A DNA stretch of 64,000 nt from assembly GCA_008921705.1 (NCBI GenBank), contig VFFE01007631.1, forward strand, positions 1,242,106 to 1,306,105, written 5' to 3'. This DNA comes from Burhinus oedicnemus. Taxonomy: Eukaryota > Chordata > Aves > Charadriiformes > Burhinidae. The notes beneath the pieces were generated by a model. The model was not told where the DNA came from and did no database searches. It saw only the letters and a program-made list of their open reading frames with translations. Position 1 is the stretch's first letter; each line of letters opens with the position of its first letter. Both the position numbers and the translations under genes were made by a program. Positions 46,208 to 58,296 of the stretch are shown piece after piece.

Positions 46208-49200
46208 GTAAGTCAATCACCATTATTCTAAGAAAATACTATTTCCTCGACATCACAGCCTCAGGAATGGTGTTTTTCTGCCTTTGCACAGAGTCATGTC
46301 ACAGAAGAGGAAAATAATTTTGACTGATTATGGTTATGCAAAATTTCATTAGCAATAGTGCTACCAGTAGATCATCACATCCTGTAAACTTGATTCTAAT
46401 ATTTTAAACGTAAAGTAAAACAGGATACATTAAAATTGCAAATGGAGAGATAACACAGCTGTGGTACTTCCCAGCTGAAAGAGTTGTTTGGGGGCTAGCA
46501 AATTTAGAGCTTGAGTATATATGCACACACACATATATCTTGAGACCATGCTATTCTTTCATCCTATATTTTTGAAACTGTAAGTAGTAAAATCATGAAC
46601 GTTCACTGGGATTTTACCAATGGGAAGACAGAGAGCAAAACAGTTTCCCAAGATCAGTACTAACTTCAGCAGCAAGTTAGTGCTGTGCATGTCTGTAGCA
46701 GGAGGCGATGGCTGTATGTATGTTTTTTGAAATGGTTGTGATTATTTTTCTTTTTCAGTTCAACTTTAATTTTGTTTCTTTAACAAGGGAGATCAAAAAG
46801 ATGTAGCTAGTGACCTTGTGGAAGCAGCACTCTCCTCTTCTATAGTCCTGCTTGAGTGGCGTTTTCAATTGAACTGCTTTTCTGTTATAATGGAAAGAAA
46901 GGAATAATGAATGTAAGTTTGCTCCCCCTTCCATCCAGCCAAATAATGTGTTTGTTTATTTAACCTATGTTAGGACTTATTAAAACACATCCCCATTCCC
47001 TAAGCCTCTGGGTGCATTTACATCTTTAGAAACATAATTAAACTTCAAACATTCATAGCTGTCTGTCCACATTTGATACTGCCAGAAGACAATCATTAGA
47101 TTAATAATTTCCAACAAGCGTATCAGAGAAGGAAGCTGACAGCATGCTTGAGATGGACTTTGTTCTGAGCATGAAGAGCTGTCTATGTTCAAGTCCAGCG
47201 ACTCTCCAGGGAGCGGGTGCGGGCTGGGGGGAGGATATAAGGGGTGGCAAAAATGACCTTTGGTGATTTGGGGTTTCCAAGCATGATTGCTAATTTTGCA
47301 TGTCCCAGCTTTTGGATACCAGCTGGACACTTCAGAATGGTCTGATTTTTAGAGAATATGTAGGAAGCATTCTTTGAAAATCAAGATCTTTTAATGTCCT
47401 GCAAAACAGATACTCTGAAATAGAATTACTTGGTGTAATTTACAGAAAATTTGAACTATGCTTTCATAGGATTTTTGCTTGTTTCAGTTTTTTTGCGTAA
47501 ATATTTCCTCTCATTTCCCTCCAGCATTTTTTGAATGAAGAAGTCATTAATTTATGAAGATGCTGAAATGAAATAAATAAAAAGATTATATATAGATATC
47601 TAAAAAATATGTATGTACTATATAGCAATGTGAGCTGTCATTTTAAAGTAGCGTGCCATGCAGGAAAGGGAATAAAATTAAATCCATTCCCCATTACCTT
47701 AATGGCTGTTTTGGAGAACATGTATCGCACTGCTGCTCTTGCTTTCTCTCTTTTTTAAAACTCTTTCTTTTCCCCTTTTTGTTTATTCATTTTTTTCCCT
47801 CTTCCTTTTGTGTGTTCTGTCATTCCTTCTTCTAATTTCCTGCCTTCCTCTCTCTTCTTCAGTGGGGCTTTGTTTTTCTTTTTGCATTTTTCTGAATTTC
47901 CTTCCAGCTCCACCAAAGGCTCTCAGGGCTGCGTTCCTGTGTGTCCCTCCTACGTCCCCCTCTGCTGTTTTATACTCTCACTTCTACATCTTCTTCCTGT
48001 CTTCCCCTATAATCTTCCTACTATTTTCTCTTTCCTCTTTTCATTTATGGGTTAAAATGCACATGAATAATTTCTTCTTGTGGCAAAAAGCCAGTCTGTC
48101 ATCCAGCTGTCCCTGGCTTGTGCTCTCAGGCTCAGCAGTGGACTTCTGGGGGGAAAACCTCTAGCCTGCTCTGTCAGGATGGCTCCTCTTTGGCGTATGT
48201 GAATCATATGCCAGCTGAGGAGATGGCCTCCCCTCTGTCTGTGTCAGTGTCCTCCTCCGGTGCTGTAAGGCACAGTGTGACCGAGGGGACTGCACAAGCA
48301 CAGGGGTGCAGCTGTGGCATGTGTCCCACATCCCTCATTACACGGTGCAGCAGCAGAGTCCCTTGGCCCCTCTGGTAGATCTGTGCTTACTCTTCTCCTG
48401 CAGAGGAGGTGGAATATGAACTAGCGAGGTTGTTTCATTCCTTCCTTCCCCTGGCTGATTTGTAGCTTCAGGTCACGTTTGTTGTGAGGTGGTTAAAGCA
48501 CAGCCAGCAGCCAGCTTTCGAGACTGAGCTATGCCTGTGGCTACAGCGGGCACTGAAAGGCACAAGTTCCAGCAACCAAATGCCCTGCTAAATCCCGCAG
48601 GCTTTTTGCTTTCCTGTTCAGAGCTCTCCTCACCCAAGGAAGAGCAGTTCAATGTTTAGGATGCTGGCTTGGAATTTCAAGTCTCTCTGGGCTGCAGATG
48701 TGTTGTCTAAGTGTAGCCACTTAAGTTACCTTTTCTTCAATGTCTTGTCACTAAAATCTTTCTTTTCCTCCTAAGGGCACCCTTAAGGAGAAGGAAGAGA
48801 TTTTCTACAGACTATGGGTAAAGTGATTAATTGCCACTACAGCAAGGCCATATATAGACATTGTCCAGTTAGATTTGGTCACTGAGGAATCTTACCTTAG
48901 CTGTCTCTAGGTCAAGTATTCTGACATGAAATTCTTTCTCAATTAATACAGCCACTTTTCCGCCCCCTCTAGCATCCTTATAAGAAATCAAGCAAACACA
49001 GGTTGTCTATCATTATGTGAAAGAAATCCAATCTTGGGAAAATGAGATATGATAAATATATGCAATATTTGTTTGTTGCTCATCTGACTCTGTATTCAGC
49101 AGTTTGTTTAATTTGGATTCTGGCTGGGGTTTATCCATATTGAAAGGTATTAAGATTCCAGCAAAAAAGGTATGAAACAGTCAGAGCAGGACAGTGTGTG

Positions 49201-52200
49201 ATGGTTATTGGGTATTGTAAAGAAGGACGTGGCCAAACCCATGAGAGAAAGGGGTTCTGCAGCAAAGAGTTCCTCTGAGACCAGTCTGACATCAAGGAGG
49301 GAGAGAGGCTGTTTAACAGAAGCAAGGAATCTCTTCTGGGACCTCATCCAGTCTTTCTCTAAATGGTACAAAAATATCTTGAATGTACCTCAAAATACAA
49401 GCAATATTATTTATTTTTAAGATCAGACCTCTCTTAGGGAAAAAGCCTACTTAGTTCACATAATTTAAATCAAATCATGGTTGAAGTAACTTATTGTTTT
49501 ATTAATGACATATATTAACTGGCAATCACTGAACTGTACATTCAGGATCAGCGTCAGCCATACAACAAATAAACCACAATAACAGACACTTCCAAAATAT
49601 TAATAAACACCTATACATTTCTAAACATCCTTCTGAGGTAATCCTAAAAAACCCTAGCCTAATTGTCCTCTCACACTGCACAGTTGAGTGTATATTCCCC
49701 CTTGCCAACCCATCCATACTCAGTCCCAGTGGATTGCAAGGACACAGCTCTCCTCCCCTGGGAGAGCAGGTTTTCCCCTACTTGCACACACCTCTTGCTG
49801 GGGATGTGTATCAGTGCTGCTTGCTACAGTCTGCCAATCCACCCAGCGTGAAAGCACCCTGCAAATTAGGATATGCCCACTCAGGTGTGGGTTCCTACAT
49901 GTTGTAGCCAGTACTGTCAGTCCACTGGCTGGCTGCTCACCACGTGGGGTGGATGGGGAGGCTGCTCTGTAAAACCTAGGCAGACGTGACGGTGCTGGTT
50001 GGGCAACTAATGTCCGTGCCAGACCAGGTTTTGGCCGCTTCTCTGTTTCCACTCCAGGATCTTTTCCCCCGTGTTACAGATGTTCATGTTTCCCGTTTAT
50101 TTCTTTTCAAGTTGATTCCTTCTTTATATCAAAAGTCAGTGTAATTCCCTGGTTGCTCTTTAATCTGGCTGATGGCCATCTTCCTCTTTAATCCCTTTCT
50201 CAGTAGCTACAGGATTAGGTGCAAAGAATCTACCATCAGAATATTGTTCCACCCACGATGACTAGCTTTGCTAACAAATAGGATTAAATAGCTTGGTTAG
50301 TATCCCTGTAATCTGTCACGTCATCTTGGTCTGAGCTAGTTTATTCTGTGTAAATAAACAGATATAGAAAACTCTCACAAGCAAGAAAGCAAAAATGAAA
50401 AAAATGACCCACGAGACATGCCTGTGAGAAAGGGCTAAAAGCACCTTGGCTGTCTGGGCAAAGCCTGCAGCGCTGCTCTCCAGTTTGTAAGGAAAGCCAG
50501 TCTGAGCTTCTGCAGATGAGGTCTGTATTGAACCTTACTGCAGTTTTTCAGTTGTACAACCCGTTCCCCTGCCAGAAACGTCTGTCTCTCTGGAAGACTT
50601 GCTAGAAGAGGACATGTGCCTGCATTTCAGTCCCTCCAGTTTGTGGTTTGGCATCTTAATTCAAACTCTCCTTCTCTCCAGCAAAGAGGCTGTCTTAAGG
50701 GCAAATAAGGAACAGGGTGATGTTAATTACCACCATTTACAGGCTGAAGATGAAAATATTTGTGGGAAGAGGTTTGAATGAAAAGCTAGGAGCTGCAGCA
50801 CCTTGAAAGACCCGAAGAAGAATCATCAGACTTTTTTTGCCACAGCTCTGACTTGACATTAGTGAAGCGTAGCATTAGGTAAGATTGGGGACATATATGA
50901 GCTTCTGTTTTAAATACCTCTAAAAGCTAGGCAATGGTACTAAATTCTAACTGATGCTAAACAAACATCCTTGATTTTCAAATGTCTACTGATCTATATT
51001 GCATATTTTCAAAAGAAGGAGCCACAAGGTCTTACCCCTGAATAGGATTCCTCCCTGATAAAAAGTGTCTGTTTAGGAAACCAACTAAACTTTCCAGAAA
51101 ATAAGCAATTGGTACATACAGAAAATAATTAAAGTCCACCCAAATGAAGATGAGAAGTTTGTATGCTCAGGGAAGCCAGAAAGAAAGCAGAATTCAGAAC
51201 TGTTAACAGTCCCATAGCTTCCCCGTATTGGTAGCAATATGAATAGCAGTCAAAAATCGGAGGATATGAAAAAAGTAAAACATCAGAGTGGGGTGAAAGT
51301 GTTGCAGAAAAAAAGAAAAAGCAATACAGCCATTCTTTGTAGTTCTCTTTGTTCTCTTAGAGGAGCAGAACAGGGAAACATGGAAAATGTTTTGGCTGAG
51401 AAAAGGTGATCTAGTGGATTTGTACAGCAAGGGAAGTTAAACTTGAAAGAGATTTTAAAAGATACAGTTTTCTGTACATACATAAAAGAAAAGGCATCTT
51501 GCACTAGAACTCAATGAAAAAATAAGTGAATTGGCAGAGTAGAGTTACATGCTGGAACCTGCAAAATAAGATAAAGTAGGAGGTCTTGTGGAGGCTGAAG
51601 AGATCCCCAAGAGAGGCAAGGATAAAGATGTTGAGGGTACCCAGTGACTGGAGGGAAAACTGGATGCTTTCTGAACTGAATTCTGCAGCTCACTGAAGTC
51701 TGAAACGTCAGAAGTTGCCACTCAAAAGGGAGAGCTGGGGCTGCTGAGATAATATCTAGTCATCCTTGAAAGGAACAGGGCCAGCCAACCAAACGAATGA
51801 AGACATGTGTTTGAACTGGGTCAACTGTGCAACCAGCAGCACAGGCAGGCAGCGAATGTTGACAAATTCCATATGTTCAGCTTCTCAGGTGATGTAGATT
51901 ATAAATGATCATCCTAGTATCTGGACAGGAGTGACAACTGATGAATTTCTAAATGCTTTTGAGAGCAGTGAATTAGGCTGATTTTGAAGAGACTGCTGGC
52001 ATTCTTCCATGTTCTTTCCCCCCCCCCCCCCCAACTGACTGAGCAAAATTGTGGATTAAAAGGAAACTTTCTAGATATTAAATAATTAATTGTCCTTGTG
52101 GCAGATTGACGGCTGGTTATGTGGTAGGGAAATGACAATCACTAATCTGGAAAGAATCCACAGATCCAGAGTGTGGACTGTTTATGTACCACAGGTCAGT

Positions 52201-52421
52201 CCTATGTTTATTTAACATATGTTACATCAGTGAAATTAACTAATCTTGGATAACTTTAAAATTTTAAATGCCAAGAAATTTCAGTTTTTCATTACGAAAG
52301 TTAGCTATTTCACTGGAAATAACGGAGGAAATCTCAAGAAAAATCATTAAAAGCCTCTGCTTTTTTTAACTTTTCCCCAAAACATAGTTAGTTTGTAATC
52401 ACCTTCATTTATTTCATGTGA
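46208..52421. other. Non-coding stretch
   Basis: No supported gene. A long pyrimidine-rich region (about 47725-47930) includes a textbook-looking 3' splice site at 47831-47862, with a GC-richer segment at 48080-48400. A second GC-richer segment lies at 49690-50060. Frames in these patches overlap on both strands and have no recognised domain. The C15 run at 52018-52032 is listed separately. Confidence 0.5.
52018..52032. repeat. C15 homopolymer
   Basis: An uninterrupted run of 15 C (G15 on the other strand) flanked by TTT and AAC. Runs of this kind can form quadruplex or i-motif structures and are prone to sequencing error. Confidence 0.9.
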
Positions 52422-52553
52422 AATTCAAGACCAGGCTGGATGTGGCTTTGAGCAACCTGGTCTAGTGGAAGGTGTCCCTGCCCATGGCAGGGGCATTGGA
52501 ACCAGATGATCTTTAAGGTCCCTTTCAACCTAAACCATTTGATGATGATTCTA
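52422..52553 (+). mobile_element. CR1 LINE 3'-end fragment
   Basis: Begins AATTCAAGACCAGGCTGGAT, continues with TTTGAGCAACCTGGTCTAGT and CCTGCCCATGGCAGGGGCAT. It ends GATGATCTTTAAGGTCCC…TTCAACCTAAACCATTTGATGATGATTC. This is the last 130 bp of a CR1 of a different subfamily from the 15.7-kb copy, whose 3' region reads CTGCTCTAGGTGACCCTGC at the corresponding place. There is no coding capacity. Confidence 0.95.
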
Positions 52554-53234
52554 GGTATGCACAAGTACAAACTCATACATATAAATGATCTCTTAAAAAT
52601 CATTCATGTCCTAATATATGAACTTCTCAGGTAGAATGGGAAATAATTTGTCCACACCAGAATATGCTGTCTTGGTGTAGAAAAATCTATCAGGCAAATT
52701 CTGGCATTCAGACAAGCAGTTTTACTACAAGACTGTTTGACTGCCTTGCTGCCATAATGACCAGAGATAGCTGACCAGTCTGTAGTGGATCCCCCACCTT
52801 TTCATCAGAGATTAACAAAGGGATTGACCAATACCCTGATTTCTAATGAGGATGGGGGAAACGACTCATGTCTATGAGCTCCACAGGGCATTTCTGTTTT
52901 TATAGACTGGTTCGAAGGCGTGGAAGTATCCCACATAATGGCACATTAGTATGGCACAGTGCACAAGCTAATGAGCCTTGCCTCTTGGGGGAATCATTAG
53001 GCTGAGGGCAGTGCTATTTTGACATGAGTACTTAGCTCCTAGTGTCACAGTTAACTCGATGCTAGCTTGGTGGGAGGGCACAAAGTCTCTGAACCATCCT
53101 ATATTATTACGTGGCGTGGACTGGCTTGCAGTACCTCTAGTCCTGATACTTAGGTAACATAAATTAGGTTAAATTAAATTTATACCAAATTAGATTCAAT
53201 TAGATTGCTTCTGAAGTTGTCTGTTATTATATAT

Positions 53235-53300
53235 CGGGTCCAGTTTCTAGTCAAGTCAATGGGTCATTCCGTGGACTTCACTGGGTATTAGATCAGCCTT
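53235..53300. repeat. Possible relic of an ancient amniote repeat
   Basis: CTAGTCAAGTCAATGGGTCA, then GTGGACTTCACTGGGTATTA and GATCAGCCTT. It resembles the 'gaagtcaatggg…gacttcaatgggctttggatcaggcc' phrase of old sauropsid repeats. Comparison is from memory. Confidence 0.4.
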
Positions 53301-53734
53301 CAAACATTTTCATATAAAAGCAATAACAACAAAGTGGTGGAGGGAGGAGAAGGAAATGTAGACCAGCCCCTGGCTTGGCACGTTAGGAAATTCAGACAGA
53401 TAATGCAATAAGACCACGCTGTCTTATCTTCAAAGGCAAAACAGAGAGCCAAGGCTCAGTTACGACAATCTATGCAGAGAGAGCTGCAGGGCTGGTTAGA
53501 TGATGAGAGACTGATTTTCATGAAGAAAGATATACCAGCTGACAACAACACAGAATCATTTTAGAGAGTAGTGCATAATGTGCTGGTTTTTTCAGACATT
53601 TCCCCCTAGCTATATGGAGACAGGAAGGACATCCTAGGGAAACGGGTGTTAGCTTTAGTTCTCAAGAGGTCCCACCTGAATTTCTTGTTCTACGACAAAC
53701 TTTTTGTGAAAACTTGAGCAGATCACTTAGTCTT

Positions 53735-53800
53735 AAATCCACAAAGGTTATTTAGCTTTCCTAGTGCCAGTTCCAGTCCCTAGCTCCCATTGCTTTCCAA
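53735..53800. repeat. Possible relic of an ancient amniote repeat
   Basis: AAATCCACAAAGGTTATTTA followed by CCTAGTGCCAGT and CCTAGCTCCCATTG. It resembles 'gatccacaaaggtatttaggcacctaactcccattga', seen widely in reptile and bird genomes. The upstream GAGCAGATCACTTAG could be a MIR-like fragment. Low certainty. Confidence 0.35.
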
Positions 53801-54041
53801 GTCACAATATTTTCTTATCGGTGGGTGCCGGGCACTTTCTGACGAGTGCAGTAGCTAAACACCCTTATGGATCAGCCCCTCAGTTTTCTTTTGTTTCAAT
53901 TCTGCCTCAGTAAGAGAGGACAAGAAGTGCTGAGAATTGCAGCTGTTATTCAGTCTAGCTTTAAACACAGGGGTTTCGGAGAATGATTGCAATGTTCTGG
54001 TTTTTTTGCTAAGGGAGGGGTTAGTGCAAGGTTTTTTGCAG

Positions 54042-54138
54042 TTGCTGTGGGTCCTGTGTTGCAAGGGCAGCACTGTGGGTCCCACGTTGCAAGGGCAACA
54101 CTGTGGGTCCCATGTTGCAATGGCAACACTGTTGGGGT
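54042..54138. repeat. 28-bp minisatellite, about 3.4 copies
   Basis: TGTGGGTCC recurs at 54046, 54074 and 54102, with a degenerate TGTTGGGGTG at 54130, an exact period of 28 bp. The unit is TGTGGGTCC, then a C/T-variable base pair region (CACGTTGCAAGGGCAACAC). Because 28 is not a multiple of three, the same peptide fragment recurs in successive frames on the minus strand, which creates three overlapping spurious frames at 53855-54293. Confidence 0.92.
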
Positions 54139-54634
54139 GCAGTGATGATAAACATATTTAAAGAATGTGGGAGAGGTAAGCAGCTGCCTAGTCTTACCCA
54201 CCTAAGAGTAGCGAAGACAAAGAGATTGTAGAGGGCCAGTTCTGAGTAACTGAATTTCCTGGTGTTGCCATCAAGAATGTGTCTATATTGCACAGCACAG
54301 TGCTGTATAACCTGCAGACTTGGGCTACCTCATTCTGAGTGGAGGCAGCTGTTTCAGCGTACAAACAGGCTCTGTGGTGAGTCTTACGCTAATGTGGCTA
54401 CAGAACTTTTTACAGCTGGCTTTACTCATTGAAAGCCAGCCTGGGATCTCTGTAAGGTCCAGTATATACGGAGATGCTGAGAAGTATGCATGATGTGCAG
54501 GTCAACATCGGACTTGCAGATGATAATTGTATTTTGTTTGGACAATTGGTCTCTAAACCCTCATTATAAGGCTCCCATATCCACTAAATGGTCGAGGAAC
54601 TGCTTTTTAAATAGAGGCAGACAGGTCCTTGGTT

Positions 54635-54705
54635 GTGTAAATGAGCGCAGCTCCCTTTAAATCAATGAAACTATTCCAGTATACTCAATGTGAGGATCAG
54701 ACTCA
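54635..54705. repeat. Possible relic of an ancient amniote repeat
   Basis: GTAAATGAGCGCAGCTCCCT, then AATCAATGAAACTATTCCAG and TATACTCAATGTGAGGATCAGA. It resembles the phrase 'ggagtaactccattgaagtcaatggagttactccagtatacaccagtgtgaggatcagaa', known to me from sauropsid repeats. Probably the same family as the 18.8-kb and 63.6-kb relics. Confidence 0.45.
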
Positions 54706-57700
54706 AAGGCTAATGGAAGAGAGGTGACACGAAGAATGGGATTTTTCTAAAGCTTTCAACATTAGTCTGACTCTGTGCCCATTTCCTTTGAAATGAAAAG
54801 TCTTATTAAATTCACAGGGAACAGAGCAATGCCAAGGCTGAAAGCTGTTTGAGAAATCTCATCCCTCACGCCAAGAGTGCCTCAGATTGCTCTCTGGTGA
54901 GAGATGATTGAGTGTGAGGGTTCAACAGTTTGGTAGGGTCCTTCTTGGCCAGAAGTGACAAAGCTGAAAAACTCCGTACCACTCAAAAATCAGGAGAGGA
55001 AAGCCAAAGCAAACTGGATAACCAAAAAGTATTGTATTTCCACTGCATCCCTACATGCTGAAACAGGCAAGCCACAAAATCTCAGACTCTCCCAGGAGTC
55101 TAAGATGTCAGTGTCTAACCAATGTCAGAGGAGCTTTTTGGATATCTGCTTCCATGAGGATTTCAGGAGGTGTTTAGCACCAAGCTGTTCTATGTTGAAG
55201 CCAATGTTACTATATGCCTAAAAGCATGTGTTACGTGTGTAGGGGGATTGAGGGCTCGTTTTTTTAGGCGGGGTGGGATGGTGTCAATATACACTGAAAT
55301 GCTCAGTATCTTTCCAATAGTGGAATCTGAAAGCTTTCTAGTGTTGGTTTAATTGACCTTCACTGTCCTTGCTGTATTGGACCCAAGCTCCAACAGATGC
55401 CAGTACAACACAAATAACTGAAAGAATTCAATTAAAGAAAAAATGTCAAGCAAAGGGACATGAGCGGACACCAAAAAAAAAAATTAAGTAACCCTCCTCT
55501 CAGAAGACCTTTTGTGTAATGATACAAAAAAAAGAAAGGAAATTTAAATTCATACATTAACTTCTAAAGGAGCAGGGAACGGGTTAATGTAACTGAAGAA
55601 GATAAGTGTCAGGTTAATTTTTTAAGTGCTTTTTCTGCTAATAGCACTGAGCCCAAAACAGCACCAATGTGTTAATGTAACTTGATCAAGCTGATTATAT
55701 AACAGCATAAAGATGTTTTCCTTGTCTGCTGGCCTCATCATCATTCATTTGCAGTATGTTCCAACTGACTACACTATACATCAGTAGTTATGTTCTATAT
55801 GCAATAAAATTACCACATTACATGTTTGCATTGATATATGTGTATATATTCACTTCGAGAGGACAGGAAACTTTCCATCATTCTCTCGCTTTGCAAGTGC
55901 TTTCATTGTGAAAAGAGTTTCATACAGGAATTGTTTCAGGTATGGTGACTGTGCTCTTAGACGATCGTAGTTTTGACTCCAGCAGATATGGTTAACTCAG
56001 CAACAAGTAGATTCTTGACAAGAGTGCGAAGATATCCCTCAGTAATAGTTACTTACCTCAGTTAGCTTTAATGGGACTTTCTGAAAGTGTAAGGGTTTAT
56101 TTTTCTGAATAAGGGTCTCAAAGTGTAGATCTTAGATATTCCTGACCCATGGTTCACAGGCAGCATACTATCTGCAGGACCTCCTCCATTACCCACTACC
56201 CTAGGGAATGAAAATGTTAAAACTGAAGCTGGCAGGCAGAGAAAAATACAATATTTTCTGCAAAATGTTTCTGTGTTATGACTGGTGGGCCAGAAATGGG
56301 AATAGTATCTATGTGGAAGTGGGCTAATGCAGGACATAATTTTTAGCTCGTACTGTGCAAGCAGCTCCCCAGCTCTCTGGGGTTCTCTGTGACACAAACA
56401 ACCATGCTGGCACAGACAGACATTCAGGAGGCCATACTTAAATGCTGTAATTTAGGGGAGCATACTGTGCATGTTATGTTTTATAGAAAGCAGATGAATC
56501 CGTGCTTTCAACAGAACAATCCAACTCAGATTACTGTTTGGAGCTTTAAGTGGTGCCTCTACATATATTTTTGATAACTTCTCCGTTTGCATCAATAATG
56601 AAATCTTAAAAGGGAAGAGAAAAAGGAAACATCTTAAAAAAGTTAGGAAATAAACAGAAAGTACTGTTTGGGTAGGAAACTTTTAATGTTAGCATTCGTA
56701 TCAGAACACATGCAGTGCCAGTTCTTTGTAATTATCAAAAAATAGAAACTGTAGGCATGGGGAAAAAATATGAAGTTGGAAGTACACATGATGAGAGACA
56801 TAATGTCTAAATTATTATTATTATTGTAATTCCCCCTTTAGTGTTCCTCTTACAGAGGAGAGCATATTTTTCACTACTTTTTAAAGTTTCACTAATTGTT
56901 TTGTTTGCTTTGTTCAGATTCTGGAGAAGTTTGGTAATCCCAATACCGCTGCATGGCCCACAGACAGTAGCCCCAAAATGGAAGCAGCTTATTATGAGAT
57001 GTTATCTTCACACCAAGGGACATTTCAGGAAAGTAAATAGCAGTTTGTGGAATAAAGCAATTGAAAATATGCAAGTACACTCAGCAAACAGATGGTGTTT
57101 AGAATGAGCTGGATTCCTTTTTCGTAGCTCTAGCTCAAAATATTTGATTCAAAAGTTCACTTTGCAGTTTTTTCTCCCCTAATCCCTTCGTAAGCTATAG
57201 CGGTCTTGAAGGTTATCTGTCGCACAGCTTGAACACAGGCTTTCATTTCTTGAGTATGATCTTACTTGCAATTAGACCATATAAAATACCAGATACGCTG
57301 TTCTATTAAAAAAGAAAAAAAAAAAAAAGAACCCCCCCCTCCCAGTTCTGCACATAGCAGTCTTCGAATTCAGGAAATTATAGTCTAATAGCTTCAATAA
57401 GCCAATGGAGTATTTCTGCAAGAAACTGTAAAAGCTAATAGTATGCCTGGTTATGATGAACCCTACTTGTTCATGGAAGGCTGTTTTATCAGAAATATGG
57501 AAAGATTTCAAACACCTTTACAGATTTAAAAAGGATTATTCCCATTGGAAGACAAACCCAGTAAAAACCAGCCAGATCTATCAATTGAAATTTGTGAATA
57601 TTCATTCCCTTTCCTTTATTTTATTGCATTAAAGGAACAGAAATTTGTCTATGGTCAATAATTAGCATATGCCTGAGTTATGGAGGGACTGGAAACTAAA

Positions 57701-58171
57701 GAGAAAGGGATTTGTGGTGTGTATTGGCTTGGGACAGAAAGTTGTACCTTGGTTTCTTATTTTTAGAGATGATCACTAAGATTGCCAAGATTGCAAAATT
57801 AGGAAGTCTATGGAAAGGCTGAAATAATGATCTTGATCAAAAGGAGTGAATATAGGCCCCAGTTTGGCAGAGTGTCTATATCCATGCGTAGTTATGTGCC
57901 ATGTGCTAGGTTTTGTTTCTGAATTAGAGGGGTATTGAAGGAGACACCAATTGTCCTAGTACACGGGAGAGAGAACAGTTCAGGTACGTGACTACTCGGG
58001 TGCACTTTCCTCTCTGATTCTTCCTCATCCATCCCATAATTTCTTCCAGTTTTCGCTGGAAGCTGTGCTATACCATTTTGAACAGGTAATGGTACTGCCC
58101 ACATCCTGTATGCACAAGCACACAGGCAGAGAGCAAGCCAATAAGGGTGATATTTTAATTACAAAAAATCT

Positions 58172-58296
58172 GAGAGGAAGGGGGAGGGGGAGAGAGAAAG
58201 AAAGAAAGAGGGAATGGGAGAAGTGAGAGAGAGGAAAAGAAAGGCAGGCAGAGGGAGAGAAAGAGGAAGAAAGAAAGGGAGAAAATATGAGAGAGA
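58172..58296 (+). repeat. 125-bp homopurine (GA-rich) tract
   Basis: All purine on + except six pyrimidines (58215, 58224, 58245, 58249, 58286, 58288). It includes GGGGGAGGGGG and GAAAGAAAGAAAG stretches. Such tracts can form intramolecular triplex (H-DNA). The two minus-strand frames here (58025-58315, 58159-58404) are translations of the CT-rich strand, hence their Ser/Leu/Pro/Phe monotony. Confidence 0.92.

Noticed and set aside
53855..54293. Overlapping minus-strand frames as a repeat-containing protein
   Set aside because: They are the 28-bp minisatellite read in successive frames.
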